Position numbers and translations under genes: made by a program. A DNA stretch of 64,000 nucleotides, taken from the NCBI RefSeq assembly GCF_947495315.1, contig NZ_CANLYD010000020.1, forward strand, positions 57,032-121,031, in the 5' to 3' direction. Every line of letters starts with the position of its first letter. Within the stretch, counting starts at the first letter, position 1. Origin of the DNA: an uncultured Aquimarina sp. (lineage in GTDB: Bacteria; Bacteroidota; Bacteroidia; Flavobacteriales; Flavobacteriaceae). The notes beneath the pieces were generated by a model. The model worked only from the letters and a program-made list of their open reading frames with translations. It searched no databases and had not been told where the DNA came from. This document shows positions 44,347 through 54,146 of this stretch, one piece after another.

Positions 44347-44949
44347 ATGGGAAGAAAATCGATTAGTAGAGAAAGGAAAGATAAAAACAAAAAGGTCGAA
44401 CAATGGACACAAGCGCTTCTGTATAAATTAAGAACAACCGAACTTGGAGATCTTACTATGGACGATTTGGCTAAATTAATGAACAAAAGCAAATCTACTA
44501 TTTATCAATACTTTGTAACCAAAGAAGAAATTTTTGAATATATCACTCAGGTTAGAGTTGATCACCTTAAAGCCTATAAAAATGAAATCTCCGGAGAACT
44601 ATCAGGGCTAAATTACCAATACGAAACATTAGCCAAAATTCTTGCTGAAGGTGTAAAAGATGTTTCACCTTTCTATTTGAAACAGCTACAAATTCATTAT
44701 CCAGATGCGTGGAGCATCGTTAAAGAGTTCTTACAAGGCTTACTAAAAGACCTTAAAGATTTTTACATTTTTGGGATTGAAAACAACATGTTTAAAGCTG
44801 TTTCGCCAGAACTATTAATCAAATTAGATGAGTATTTTATTATGCAACTCATTACGGACCATACTTTTTTCAATAACAATCAACAAACATTAGAATCTGC
44901 AATTACTGAATATATGTATATTAAATTTGAAGGGTTAGTTGCGAAATAA
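44347..44949 (+). CDS. TetR family transcriptional regulator
   Basis: A 200-residue regulator with an N-terminal HTH (about residues 15-62: LTMDDLAKLMNKSKSTIYQ, then YFVTKEEIFEY) and a variable helical ligand-binding domain. It is divergent from the desaturase-GMC operon across an 85-base region holding a perfect palindrome, so it most likely represses itself and that operon until a ligand, probably the substrate lipid, binds. Ligand unknown. A bidirectional terminator follows. Confidence 0.92.
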   Translation: MGRKSISRERKDKNKKVEQWTQALLYKLRTTELGDLTMDDLAKLMNKSKSTIYQYFVTKEEIFEYITQVRVDHLKAYKNEISGELSGLNYQYETLAKILAEGVKDVSPFYLKQLQIHYPDAWSIVKEFLQGLLKDLKDFYIFGIENNMFKAVSPELLIKLDEYFIMQLITDHTFFNNNQQTLESAITEYMYIKFEGLVAK

Positions 44950-44954
44950 CGTGG

Positions 44955-44988
44955 CAAAAAAAATCCTGCAAAATGCAGGATTTTTTTT
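44955..44988. terminator. Bidirectional terminator between TetR and LRR protein genes
   Basis: aaaaaaatcctgca and tgcaggattttttt form a perfect stem with A- and T-tracts on either side, serving both convergent genes. Confidence 0.9.
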
Positions 44989-45006
44989 ATATAAATCATG
45001 GTTGTA

Positions 45007-47862
45007 TTAATTTTTCTTAACAACCTTAAATATGGATTGATTATTATCTATAGTTTCTGTTATACAAAAATAAATCCCCGGAATCATACCTTCTAAATTT
45101 ATCTTTTTTATACCGTTCTGGTTTTGCAATAACACCATCTTCTGCCCTAAATTATTATACACCTCAACTTTAATAATTGTTGTACTTTTAGTTTTAAAAT
45201 AAAGTAAATCTTTAGTTGGATTCGGCGCAAGACTGATTTTATTTTCTATCAAAAATTCATTTGATGACAATACACTTTCTACAATTGTACTTACAGTATT
45301 TGTTATTATTGGAGGATTAAAATCAAAATAAATTTCAGCTTTACCTTGCATAATATCTCCAACAGATACTCCAGACTTTGGTTTTATTTTAAAAGCAATA
45401 AATCCATTACTCCCCTCTTCATCTGTTGTACTATCCGGTAGGTTAATATCTTCAAAAATAAATTCTACATTCTGGTCATTAGTAACCTGAGTTCTTGCAT
45501 TATGGCTAAAGGCAATAGGACTGAAGGTACTCCAGTCTAAATTTTCATCTAATTTATCTGTTACCCTTACATTGATTGCGGAAGCAGTTCCTGTATTTTG
45601 GAAACGGATAACATAATGCAAAAATTCATCCACTTGTTCTATCATTATCCTATCTCCTTCTAATACAGTTTTATCGTTCGGATCATAAGAGCCTATAACT
45701 ATTTGATTTAATTCAAAAGTATTATCATTTGGAGTGGCATCATTATTATTGGGAGAAATATTAGCTGTAAAACTTAAAACATCATCAATATTCACTGTTG
45801 GTGGGGCCAATACATTAAAAGCAACCTCTATACTTCTACTTTCGAAAGGCGAAAGATCATTGAAGTTCCAGGTTATCATTTCGCTATCGATCTCATTTTG
45901 AGCAGGAAAAGCTTCTAAAAAAGTTAGTTTAGAGCTGTTAAATTGTAAATCAACACTCCCATCAATAATAGCTATTCCAAGGTTTTGATAAACGATTTTA
46001 TATGACACATCAAAACCTGGTCTTGTTTCTGACAAGGGGATTATAACAACATTAAGATCATTTACCTCTGTATCCGATGTAATACAGAAGTTGATTTCAT
46101 CTTCATTTCCATATCCGTCAAAAATAGTGTTTTGGTTTTCTGGATTTATAGTAAAATTATTATTTAAATCTACATTAGTAATAAACGCTCCTTCACCCAA
46201 AAACAATCTATATTCTCCAAACGGGTTTGTAAAAGTAGCATAAATATCATTTTCTTTTTGCGAAGTAATTTTTACATTTGGTATTAAATAAGAATCAGCA
46301 TCACAATTTCCATTATCGCTTAATACTACCGAACCGAATATCATATTGTTACTATTGTTTGCAAACTCACAAGCATCTACAACTTCTTCCACAGTATTGC
46401 ATCCTACGGCATTATTTTCTATCCGGTTTTCGCCATTCTTTTCTAAATACCTACATACATTTGGTAATTCGCATATAGACAATTTAGTATTTCCTTCAAT
46501 ATTTAACCAGGTAATTTTATCTGGGTTAAAATCAGAAATTGCTGTAATATCGGATAACTCATCATTACCTAATATACGCAACCAACCATTTACAGAGTGT
46601 GCCAGGGATTCTAATCCTTCTAAATTTTTTAGAGTATCACAACCAACAATTGTTAATTGTCCTCCTATTTCCTTAAGAGTGCTTAAATGGTTTAAATTTT
46701 CTAAACTTTTAGAACCATCCATAGCTATACTACCTCCTAAATATTCTAATTTTTCTAATCCAGTCAAAGATTGTAACGAATGATTACCATTAAAATTTAG
46801 ACCTCCCGAAATTCTAATCAGATTATTCAATCCAGACAGGCTTGTTAACTCTTGATTACGCCAAATAAAAAGATTCCCATTTGTTATTGCTTCCAAAGAA
46901 TTTAAACCTTGCAAGTTTTCTAATTGAGCATTACGTATACTTATACTTCCTATAGACTTTATATTCTCTAAGCCATTAAGATTTTTAAGTAATGGATTTT
47001 CTTCTAGGCTAAGTGATCCTCCAATATCAACTGATGATGTTAAACCTGCCAAACTAGTTAATTTATCATTATCTTTTATAGACAGGCTCCCTCCAAAATT
47101 AGACAATCCACTCAAACCTTCTAGATTTATAAGCTTATCATTATTGGTTATAAAAATTACTCCATCAAAATTATTTAGATTTTCAAACCCTTTCAGACTA
47201 ATTAAATTATCATTATCAATAATCTGAATATTACCAATACTAGGAAAATCTAAAAAACCTTCTAGGCTTACTAAATCTTTATTATTCCTAATAGATAAGA
47301 AGTCTCCTATCGAATTTAATGAATCAAAACCCGCCAGATCGGATATATTTCCTACACTCTCGATACTCAAAGACCCTCCAACAGTTCTAAGTTGACTAAG
47401 TCCCGATAAATTCTCTAGTTCCCTAAATCCCCCTGATAATTTTAAATCTCCTCCCACTGAGATTAAACCAGACAATCCTTCAAGACTTCTAGCTTGTGTA
47501 GCTATTTGAAGATCAAATTCACCTTCTATTGATATTAAAGATTCTAATCCATTTAAATTTTTATAATCGCCGCCGTAAATAATAAAATCTCCTTTGATGG
47601 TTTTTAAAGAATTTAATCCCTCAAATGTATCAACAGCTGCAGAAAACTTACCATTTATACTTTCTATACGACTCAATCCATTTAAATTAATAATATCTCT
47701 ACCACTAATTCTTATATCCACGGATAGTTCTGTACAATTTGGATACTCGAGTATAAAATTATCTACTTCTTGTTGTGTTCTAAGGTTAATCTCTTCGGCA
47801 GGACATTGAGCAAGAATTAAATTTTGAAAAACTAAAAAACTTATAAGTATTAATTTTTTCAT
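45007..47862 (-). CDS. Large secreted leucine-rich repeat protein with T9SS sorting domain
   Basis: A 951-residue protein with a signal peptide (LILA, then Gln). Residues about 30-490 are some twenty irregular repeats of the form L-x-x-L-x-G-L-x-x-L-x-x-I, like receptor L-domain/LRR solenoids (for example LNGLENIKSIGSISIRN). A carboxypeptidase-regulatory-like section follows (about 500-590), then a DUF11-like beta domain (about 600-870, DPNDKTVLEGD) and a T9SS type A signal (SLAPNPTKDLLYFKTKS, ending FKVVKKN). It is probably exported by the T9SS as a surface adhesin or ligand-binding protein. A single gene, convergent to the TetR gene. Confidence 0.9.
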   Translation of the reverse strand: MKKLILISFLVFQNLILAQCPAEEINLRTQQEVDNFILEYPNCTELSVDIRISGRDIINLNGLSRIESINGKFSAAVDTFEGLNSLKTIKGDFIIYGGDYKNLNGLESLISIEGEFDLQIATQARSLEGLSGLISVGGDLKLSGGFRELENLSGLSQLRTVGGSLSIESVGNISDLAGFDSLNSIGDFLSIRNNKDLVSLEGFLDFPSIGNIQIIDNDNLISLKGFENLNNFDGVIFITNNDKLINLEGLSGLSNFGGSLSIKDNDKLTSLAGLTSSVDIGGSLSLEENPLLKNLNGLENIKSIGSISIRNAQLENLQGLNSLEAITNGNLFIWRNQELTSLSGLNNLIRISGGLNFNGNHSLQSLTGLEKLEYLGGSIAMDGSKSLENLNHLSTLKEIGGQLTIVGCDTLKNLEGLESLAHSVNGWLRILGNDELSDITAISDFNPDKITWLNIEGNTKLSICELPNVCRYLEKNGENRIENNAVGCNTVEEVVDACEFANNSNNMIFGSVVLSDNGNCDADSYLIPNVKITSQKENDIYATFTNPFGEYRLFLGEGAFITNVDLNNNFTINPENQNTIFDGYGNEDEINFCITSDTEVNDLNVVIIPLSETRPGFDVSYKIVYQNLGIAIIDGSVDLQFNSSKLTFLEAFPAQNEIDSEMITWNFNDLSPFESRSIEVAFNVLAPPTVNIDDVLSFTANISPNNNDATPNDNTFELNQIVIGSYDPNDKTVLEGDRIMIEQVDEFLHYVIRFQNTGTASAINVRVTDKLDENLDWSTFSPIAFSHNARTQVTNDQNVEFIFEDINLPDSTTDEEGSNGFIAFKIKPKSGVSVGDIMQGKAEIYFDFNPPIITNTVSTIVESVLSSNEFLIENKISLAPNPTKDLLYFKTKSTTIIKVEVYNNLGQKMVLLQNQNGIKKINLEGMIPGIYFCITETIDNNQSIFKVVKKN

Positions 47863-47888
47863 ATTGTCTATTTAGGTATTAATTAAAA

Positions 47889-47928
47889 AGGGCTTTATCA
47901 AATGAATTAATTCATTTGATAAAGCCCT
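47889..47928 (-). terminator. 40-base perfect palindrome ending the ABC-F gene
   Basis: A 20-bp stem with no loop base (47889-47928; arms agggctttatcaaatgaatt and its complement). On the minus strand it is followed by TTTTT, so it fits a terminator for the ABC-F gene. Confidence 0.8.
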
Positions 47929-47980
47929 GTAAATATAAATGCGAATATAGGTTATTTAGGTTAAATAACTAAGTACTAAA

Positions 47981-49609
47981 TTATACATTCACCGCATACA
48001 TTTTCTCACGTAACTCTTTAATTTTATTATCACTCATATACTCATCAAAAGTAGTATAACGATCGATCACTCCATTTGGTGTTAACTCAATCACTCGATT
48101 AGCGACTGTCTGTGCGAACTCGTGATCGTGTGTTGTAAAAAGAACAGTTCCTTTAAAGTTTTTCAAAGAATTATTAAATGCAGTAATTGATTCCAGGTCT
48201 AAGTGGTTTGTAGGCTCATCTAACATCAATACATTTGCTTTTGTCATCATCATCTTGGATAGCATACAGCGTACTTTTTCACCTCCTGACAATACGTTAG
48301 ATTTCTTCAATGCCTCTTCTCCACTAAATATCATTTTACCAAGGAAACCTCTGATAAATACTTCTTCTCTTTCTTCCTCTGTGGTTGCCCATTGGCGTAA
48401 CCAATCAACCAAGGACAAATCATTTTGGAAATACTCACTGTTATCTGCAGGCAAATACGATTGCGTAGTTGTGATACCCCAAGCAAATTTACCAGCATCT
48501 GCTTTTTGTTTATCATTAAGTATTTGATAAAAAGCTGTAGTTGCACGAGAATCTTTAGAGAAGACAACAACTTTATCCCCTTTTGCCAGGTTAACATCTA
48601 CTCCTTTAAACAGTGTTTCTCCTTCTATACTCTTAGCCGCCAATCCTTCAGCATTCAGAATCTGGTCCCCAGCTTCTCTATCTCTTTCAAAAATGATTGC
48701 GGGATAACGACGACTAGATGGTTTTATATCTTCGATATTAAGTTTCTCGATCATCTTCTTACGAGAAGTAGCTTGTTTAGATTTTGCCACATTGGCACTA
48801 AAACGAGCAATAAACTCCTGTAGTTCTTTCTTTTTCTCTTCTGCTTTTTTGTTTTGCTGAGCTCTTTGTCTTGCAGCTAACTGAGAGGACTCATACCAGA
48901 ATGTATAGTTACCACTGTAGTTATTAATCTTACCAAAATCAATATCTGATATATGCGTACAAACAGAATCCAAAAAGTGACGGTCGTGAGAAACTACAAT
49001 CACCGTATTATCATAATTAGCCAAGAAATGTTCTAACCAGGAAATTGTTTCATAATCCAGATCATTTGTTGGCTCATCCATTATCAACACATCAGGACTA
49101 CCGAATAAACATTGTGCCAATAACACACGTACGCGTTGTTTTGTATCTAGATCAGCCATACTGGTATAATGCAGATCTTCTTTAATACCTAGGTTAGAAA
49201 GCATTGTAGCAGCGTCGCTATCTGCATTCCATCCGTTCATTTCTTCAAATTGCACTTGAAGCTCGCCTATTTTTTCTGCATTTTCATCTGTATAATCAGC
49301 ATACAATGCATCAATTTCAGTTTTGATTTTATACAACTCCTTATTACCCATGATTACCGTCTCTAAAACAGTATATTCATCATAAGCATAATGGTTTTGT
49401 TCCAAAACAGACATACGCTTTCCTGGCTCTAAATGTACATGACCTGAAGTTGGTTCAGAAACTCCAGAAAGTATCTTTAGGAATGTTGATTTTCCTGCTC
49501 CATTTGCTCCGATAATACCATAACAATTACCTTGTGTAAAGGTGGTATTCACTTCATCAAATAAAATGCGCTTACCGAATTGAACTGAAAGATTAGAAAC
49601 TGATAACAT
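47981..49609 (-). CDS. ABC-F family ATPase (YbiT-like)
   Basis: A 542-residue soluble protein with two ABC ATPase domains and no membrane part. First domain: GANGAGKSTFLK Walker A, degenerate signature (SMADLDTKQRVRVLLAQ), LIMDEPTNDLD Walker B. The linker is charged and helical (RAQQNKKAEEKKKELQEFI). Second domain: a degenerate Walker A region around KGDKVVVFSKDSRATT, signature NVLSGGEKVRCMLS and LMLDEPTNHLD. ABC-F proteins act on the ribosome; the degenerate first signature and second P-loop resemble YbiT. Start chosen at ATG 49607-49609, giving MLSVSNLSVQFG. Confidence 0.93.
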   Translation of the reverse strand: MLSVSNLSVQFGKRILFDEVNTTFTQGNCYGIIGANGAGKSTFLKILSGVSEPTSGHVHLEPGKRMSVLEQNHYAYDEYTVLETVIMGNKELYKIKTEIDALYADYTDENAEKIGELQVQFEEMNGWNADSDAATMLSNLGIKEDLHYTSMADLDTKQRVRVLLAQCLFGSPDVLIMDEPTNDLDYETISWLEHFLANYDNTVIVVSHDRHFLDSVCTHISDIDFGKINNYSGNYTFWYESSQLAARQRAQQNKKAEEKKKELQEFIARFSANVAKSKQATSRKKMIEKLNIEDIKPSSRRYPAIIFERDREAGDQILNAEGLAAKSIEGETLFKGVDVNLAKGDKVVVFSKDSRATTAFYQILNDKQKADAGKFAWGITTTQSYLPADNSEYFQNDLSLVDWLRQWATTEEEREEVFIRGFLGKMIFSGEEALKKSNVLSGGEKVRCMLSKMMMTKANVLMLDEPTNHLDLESITAFNNSLKNFKGTVLFTTHDHEFAQTVANRVIELTPNGVIDRYTTFDEYMSDNKIKELREKMYAVNV

Positions 49610-49852
49610 AGTGATAAATTGTATTTTCGGCAAAAGTAGAAAAATGGATCCAGAACCTGAAAGAATATAGTAGTATTTTAAATTGAATCCAACAAACTAA
49701 AAATAGTATCGAAAAGCTGTATAAGTCAAAAAAAAGTTTCAGGCTTCTTTGTACATTCACTAATAATAACACAATTAACGAATTCTTAACAAGCGATAGC
49801 GGTGTTTCCATTTATTTTTGAATGTTTGTCAGTATTAATAATAGCGCCCAAA

Positions 49853-51322
49853 ATGTATTTCGTCAGGATAAAATATCTTATCTGTATAATTATTGTCAGT
49901 TTTTCTTTGTCTAATTGTGACTCTACTACAGAAGTTACAAGTGATCATATCTATTTTGGTGGAGAAATTGTAAATCCAAATACGGACTACATAGTACTTT
50001 TCAAAGACAAAAAACATCCAGATACCATTTATCTCGATAAAAACAATCGATTCTCACATAAAATTGAAGACCTAAAAGAAGGGCTCTATTCTTTTAGACA
50101 CAACCCTGAATATCAGTTAGTACTTTTAGAAAAAGGAGATAGTATTTTAGTAAGATTAAATACTTTAGAATTTGATGAATCATTGGTTTTTACTGGCAGA
50201 GGCGCTAGGAAAAACAATTTTTTGATTGATATGTTTTTGCAAAATGAATTAGAAAGAGAAAACTTGCAAAAAAGAAGAACTAGACAAACTCCGAGACAAT
50301 TTAAAAAGCAACAGGATTCTTTATTTGAGTTGAGAGAAAAAAGATTCAAATCTCTTACTAGTAAATATGAACTGAGTGATCTTTCTAAAAAGATATGCAG
50401 ATCCAGCTTTGAATACGACTTCTTTTCCAGGTATGAAATGTTTTTGTATAAGCAACAATATTCCAGAATTAAGAATATTAATGCTGCTGTAGAATATCCT
50501 AAGGATTTTTTTGATTATAGAGCCAAAGGTGATTTTAATGATGATGATTTAATGAGATTATATTCTTACAACAGATTTCTAAATCACTATTTCACGAATT
50601 CTTCGTATACAAAGTATATGAATCAAAAATCTTTCTCCAAGAGTAAAGTAGCATATACTATGTACAAATTAGATCTTGTGGATAGCATGATACATCATTC
50701 ATATATTAAAAATAATCTCTTGCGAGGGATCACAACAAATTTTATTTTGGATAACAAAAACGACTATACTTCGCAAAAAGTATTAGATCATTATTTATCC
50801 ATTAGTAGTGATAAGAAGTTTCAGACTGAACTCGTAAAAATGGCAAAAGCCACAGCTAGACTTAAACCTAATAATATTATTCCTGATCAGGATCTCATCT
50901 CTTCAAATGGAGAAATGACTAAGTTATCGGCTCTTTTCGAAAAGCCAGTCACAGCCTTGTATTTTTGGTCTATAGAAAGAAAAGATCATTATATCAAAGC
51001 TCATAAGAAAACGGATTATTTAAGCAAAGTATATCCTAATATTGATTTTATAGGAATCAATACTGATGATGAGCAAACGGACAACTGGTTAAAAACCATA
51101 AAAAGACATCAATATAATTTAGATCGTGAGTATGAATTTAAATTCCCTAAATGCTCTTCTGACGAACTAGTAATTCATTATACAAATAAGGTGATTCTTG
51201 TTGACCGTGATGGAAAAATAATAAATCCGAATGCGGATCTATTTTCTTCTTTTTTCGAAAAACAATTAATGAGTTATAGTAGACTGGCTACCCTAGAAAA
51301 ACAAAAAACTGTTCTAGATTAA
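49853..51322 (+). CDS. Thioredoxin-fold lipoprotein without CxxC
   Basis: A 489-residue lipoprotein (IIIVSFSLSNC; ATG at 49853 chosen because the lipoprotein signal follows). The N-terminal beta domain (about 25-110) resembles the DUF4369-like module found before TlpA domains. A long helical middle rich in Lys, Arg and Tyr follows. The C-terminal part looks thioredoxin-like (KPVTALYFWSIERKDHYIKA, FIGINTDDEQTDNWLKTI, KVILVDRDGKIINPNADL), but the CxxC is replaced by SIER, so redox activity is unlikely. It may be a structural or binding relative of TlpA. Single gene. Confidence 0.75.
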   Translation: MYFVRIKYLICIIIVSFSLSNCDSTTEVTSDHIYFGGEIVNPNTDYIVLFKDKKHPDTIYLDKNNRFSHKIEDLKEGLYSFRHNPEYQLVLLEKGDSILVRLNTLEFDESLVFTGRGARKNNFLIDMFLQNELERENLQKRRTRQTPRQFKKQQDSLFELREKRFKSLTSKYELSDLSKKICRSSFEYDFFSRYEMFLYKQQYSRIKNINAAVEYPKDFFDYRAKGDFNDDDLMRLYSYNRFLNHYFTNSSYTKYMNQKSFSKSKVAYTMYKLDLVDSMIHHSYIKNNLLRGITTNFILDNKNDYTSQKVLDHYLSISSDKKFQTELVKMAKATARLKPNNIIPDQDLISSNGEMTKLSALFEKPVTALYFWSIERKDHYIKAHKKTDYLSKVYPNIDFIGINTDDEQTDNWLKTIKRHQYNLDREYEFKFPKCSSDELVIHYTNKVILVDRDGKIINPNADLFSSFFEKQLMSYSRLATLEKQKTVLD

Positions 51323-51357
51323 AGAACAGTTTTTAAATTTTTATGTTTAGTAGGTAT

Positions 51358-52011
51358 TTAGTTTCCTTTTTTATAATCTGCTAAGAATTTTGCTAAACCA
51401 ATATCTGTCAATGGATGTTTTAGTAATCCTTCTATAGAAGAAAGAGGTCCTGTCATAACATCTGCTCCTATTTTTGCACAATCGATAACATGCATTGTAT
51501 GCCTTACAGAAGCTGCTAAAATTTGTGTATCAAAACCATAGTTGTCATAAACCAATCTAATCTCTGCGATCAAGTTTAACCCATCTGTAGAAATATCATC
51601 TAATCGACCAATAAAAGGAGAAACATAAGTTGCGCCAGCTTTTGCAGCTAATAATGCTTGTCCAACAGAAAACACTAATGTACAATTGGTTTTTATTCCT
51701 TTATCACTAAAATATTTAATAGCTTTTACACCTTCTTTGATCATTGGAACTTTTACTATGATCTGATCATGAAGTTTAGCCAGCTCTTCTCCTTCTTTAA
51801 TAATCCCTTCGAAATCTGTAGAAATTACCTCGGCACTTACATCTCCGGTTACTATATCGCATATTTTTTTATAGTGCTCTATAATATTTTCTTTGCCTGT
51901 GATACCTTCTTTAGCCATTAATGATGGATTTGTAGTAACTCCATCAAGTACACCAAGATCCTGCGCTTCTTTAATCTGATCAAGGTTAGCAGTATCAATA
52001 AAAAACTTCAT
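51358..52011 (-). CDS. fsa: Small transaldolase / fructose-6-phosphate aldolase family
   Basis: A 217-residue TIM-barrel enzyme of the short transaldolase (TalC/FSA) family: MKFFIDTANLDQIKEAQDLG, TNPSLMAKEGI, QIIVKVPMIKEG with the Schiff-base lysine region, NCTLVFSVGQALLAAKAGA, YVSPFIGRLDD and HPLTDIGLAKFLAD. Members either transfer dihydroxyacetone units in the pentose phosphate pathway or cleave fructose 6-phosphate. Sequence alone does not separate the two; transaldolase is common in this phylum. It is adjacent, on the same strand, to the SDR gene but 175 bases away. Confidence 0.92.
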   Translation of the reverse strand: MKFFIDTANLDQIKEAQDLGVLDGVTTNPSLMAKEGITGKENIIEHYKKICDIVTGDVSAEVISTDFEGIIKEGEELAKLHDQIIVKVPMIKEGVKAIKYFSDKGIKTNCTLVFSVGQALLAAKAGATYVSPFIGRLDDISTDGLNLIAEIRLVYDNYGFDTQILAASVRHTMHVIDCAKIGADVMTGPLSSIEGLLKHPLTDIGLAKFLADYKKGN

Positions 52012-52186
52012 ATTGTTGTGTTTAGATTTATGATTTATTGTTTTAGACTGCGAATATAAAAATTATTGTCATCGCTTTGGATAATCTTTATGTTTTCGTC
52101 CTTACATCCTTTTATATATTCACAAGTTTCTGTCTTTATCTTATGAGTACATATTTCATGAGATCTCCTCATTCGAGGAGATAAAA

Positions 52187-53008
52187 TTACAACTTATAAT
52201 GATTCATTAGTAATTTCTCATATACTTTATCTGGTAAAATTCTTTTTAAAACAACAGAGAATTTTTGCATAAACGCTCCTACTTTATAATGTACTTTAGG
52301 CTTAGTATTAAGTATAACTCCATAAACAGCTTTAGCCATCTTATCAGGATCCATACCTTCATCTACGTGTTCATCCATCAATTGCAAAGATTTGCCATAC
52401 GATTTCTCATAAGGAGAACCTTCTATAACAGGAGCGTGATATCGCCCAGCTGCAATATTGGTAGCAAAATCTCCAGGAGCTATATTGGTCATATTAATAT
52501 TAAATGACTTTAACTCCATTCTCCAGGCTTCAGTAGTCATTTCTAAAGCTGCTTTAGAGGCGCTATAAACTCCTCTATAAGGCAATCCCATATATCCCGC
52601 TATCGAAGTAATGTTAATAATCAAACCACTCCCTTGTTTTCTCATTAATGGCAAAACAGCTTTGGTCACATTAATAGGTCCAAAATAATTAGTGGTAAAA
52701 TTTCTAATAATCTCTTCTTCAGGAATCTCTTCTAATGGTCCTGTAATTCCCGCTCCTGCATTATTAATCAAAACGTCTAATCTTCCGTGTTTTTGTTCAA
52801 TAGTCTTCACAGTAGACGCTATACTATTTTTATCAGCGACATCTAATTGCAACAAGGTAAATACATCAAAATCTGAAAAACGTGAAGGGTTTCTACTAGT
52901 TCCGTATACGATATATCCTTTATTAGCAAGAAATATCCCTATAGATTTACCTATACCAGAGGAGCCTCCGGTTATTAAGACAATTTTAGAATTTTGATCT
53001 GTGTTCAT
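52187..53008 (-). CDS. Short-chain dehydrogenase/reductase
   Basis: A 273-residue classical SDR: TGGSSGIGKSIGIFLA (nucleotide-binding TGxxxGIG), NNAGAGITGPLEE, the catalytic Ser in INITSIAGYMG and Tyr-x-x-x-Lys in GVYSASKAALE, then IAPGDFATNI. The long C-terminal tail (KFSVVLKRILPDKVYEKLL) resembles the subgroup of lipid- or retinol-type SDRs. Coenzyme preference is probably NADP (Ser-Arg after the second strand: YGTSRNPSRF), by inference. Substrate unknown. Confidence 0.92.
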   Translation of the reverse strand: MNTDQNSKIVLITGGSSGIGKSIGIFLANKGYIVYGTSRNPSRFSDFDVFTLLQLDVADKNSIASTVKTIEQKHGRLDVLINNAGAGITGPLEEIPEEEIIRNFTTNYFGPINVTKAVLPLMRKQGSGLIINITSIAGYMGLPYRGVYSASKAALEMTTEAWRMELKSFNINMTNIAPGDFATNIAAGRYHAPVIEGSPYEKSYGKSLQLMDEHVDEGMDPDKMAKAVYGVILNTKPKVHYKVGAFMQKFSVVLKRILPDKVYEKLLMNHYKL

Positions 53009-53022
53009 ATTCGCAAATATAC

Positions 53023-53072
53023 ATTATGAATTACGATTTATGAATTACGAGTTAAGAATTATGAATTACGAA
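53023..53072. repeat. Imperfect tandem A/T repeat (tatgaattacga)
   Basis: Several degenerate copies of atgaattacga lie just upstream of the SDR start. Similar aattcgtaa sequence occurs near 60230. A simple-sequence expansion in a promoter region. Confidence 0.5.
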
Positions 53073-53090
53073 TTTTTAATGTCGAATTGT

Positions 53091-53969
53091 CTATTTATTA
53101 ATCGGTTGACTGTTTAAAATATCCCGACTTATTTTGCCCGGCAATATTCGATATATAGGTATATTGATTGCATATCGATCACATAACTCTTTAATACTTC
53201 TATCAATCTGCTCACTGGAATATCGAGATGAAAAATGGCCAAGAATTAACTTTTCAATTTGAATCTGAGAAACCATTTCCATCACTTCTTCTAATGTACT
53301 ATGACTATTACCGCGAGGGTTGAGGTCTCTTTGATTTTCATTTTCTAAGAAAGTTGCCTCGTGTATCAAGATATTTGTATTATTCCAGCGATCATAATCT
53401 TCCACTGGTGTATCACCAGAATACCCAATTAACGTATTTCTAACTTCTGTGGTTACTTTATCATTTCCTATTTTATCAATCAAATTTTTAATTTCTTTTC
53501 CGGATAAATGTTTAAATTCTTGTTTTAGTTTCTTTTTAGTTTGAATCACTTTATAACTTAAACTTTTGGCAACAGCATTATCAGCCTGGACGTGACCGTT
53601 TTTAATAGCCTCTACATACATATCGTCTTTGATCTTAACTATCGAGGATTCTGTAATAGGATTCCATAAAGTTCCTCTAACGTGTGGATCAAATTTTTTA
53701 GAAAACTCCTCTAGTGCCGGAAACGAACCACAATCCTTTGGGTAATGTATGATAGGAAATCCCTGACGAGCATTCAGCTGATTCAATTGTAGTAATCCTG
53801 TTAAATGATCTCTATCCGCATGAGAAACCAATACATTCTTAATTTTTCTGCTTTTTTGCAAAATCCCTGTGGTTACACCTTCACCCGCATCAAACAACAA
53901 CCCTAACTCTTCTATAAAATACCAAGTAGAGAATAATGCTGTTGAATAGCCTGTAATTTTTAGTTTCAT
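53091..53969 (-). CDS. RNase Z-like metallo-beta-lactamase-fold hydrolase with altered metal motif
   Basis: A 292-residue MBL-fold protein resembling RNase Z: LLFDAGEGVTTGI, VSHADRDHLTGLLQL, IGYSGDTPVEDY, LIHEATFLENENQ and LILGHFSSRYS. The first metal motif, canonical HxHxDH, reads H50-A-D52-R-D54-H55, so its second histidine is Asp. This may change metal affinity or substrate. Canonical RNase Z matures tRNA 3' ends; this could be a paralogue with another phosphodiester substrate. It is followed at higher coordinates by the SRP RNA gene. Confidence 0.85.
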   Translation of the reverse strand: MKLKITGYSTALFSTWYFIEELGLLFDAGEGVTTGILQKSRKIKNVLVSHADRDHLTGLLQLNQLNARQGFPIIHYPKDCGSFPALEEFSKKFDPHVRGTLWNPITESSIVKIKDDMYVEAIKNGHVQADNAVAKSLSYKVIQTKKKLKQEFKHLSGKEIKNLIDKIGNDKVTTEVRNTLIGYSGDTPVEDYDRWNNTNILIHEATFLENENQRDLNPRGNSHSTLEEVMEMVSQIQIEKLILGHFSSRYSSEQIDRSIKELCDRYAINIPIYRILPGKISRDILNSQPINK

Positions 53970-54041
53970 GAATTAGAACAGCTAAGAAGTTATACTGTAA
54001 TGATAAGAAAATAAATGAATTTTAAGGAAAGTATTGGGTAC

Positions 54042-54146
54042 AAAAAAAGGCAAGCTACCTACATCACACTGCTACAACCGTTTACCTTTGCTGCGTTCCC
54101 GCCCTGGAGGATTCAACAGGAGCTAGTTGTGTAGGACTTGCCGATG
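54042..54146 (-). ncRNA. ffs: Signal recognition particle RNA, small bacterial type (4.5S-like)
   Basis: Read on the minus strand, the RNA starts ggcaagtcctac (54142 downward) and ends gtaggtagcttgcc (to 54049). These ends pair, and the apical part holds ggcgggaacgcag followed by caaaggtaa, the symmetric-loop domain that binds Ffh. Length is about 94 nt. A run of seven T (54042-54048 complement) ends it. It functions in co-translational targeting of membrane and exported proteins. Confidence 0.93.
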
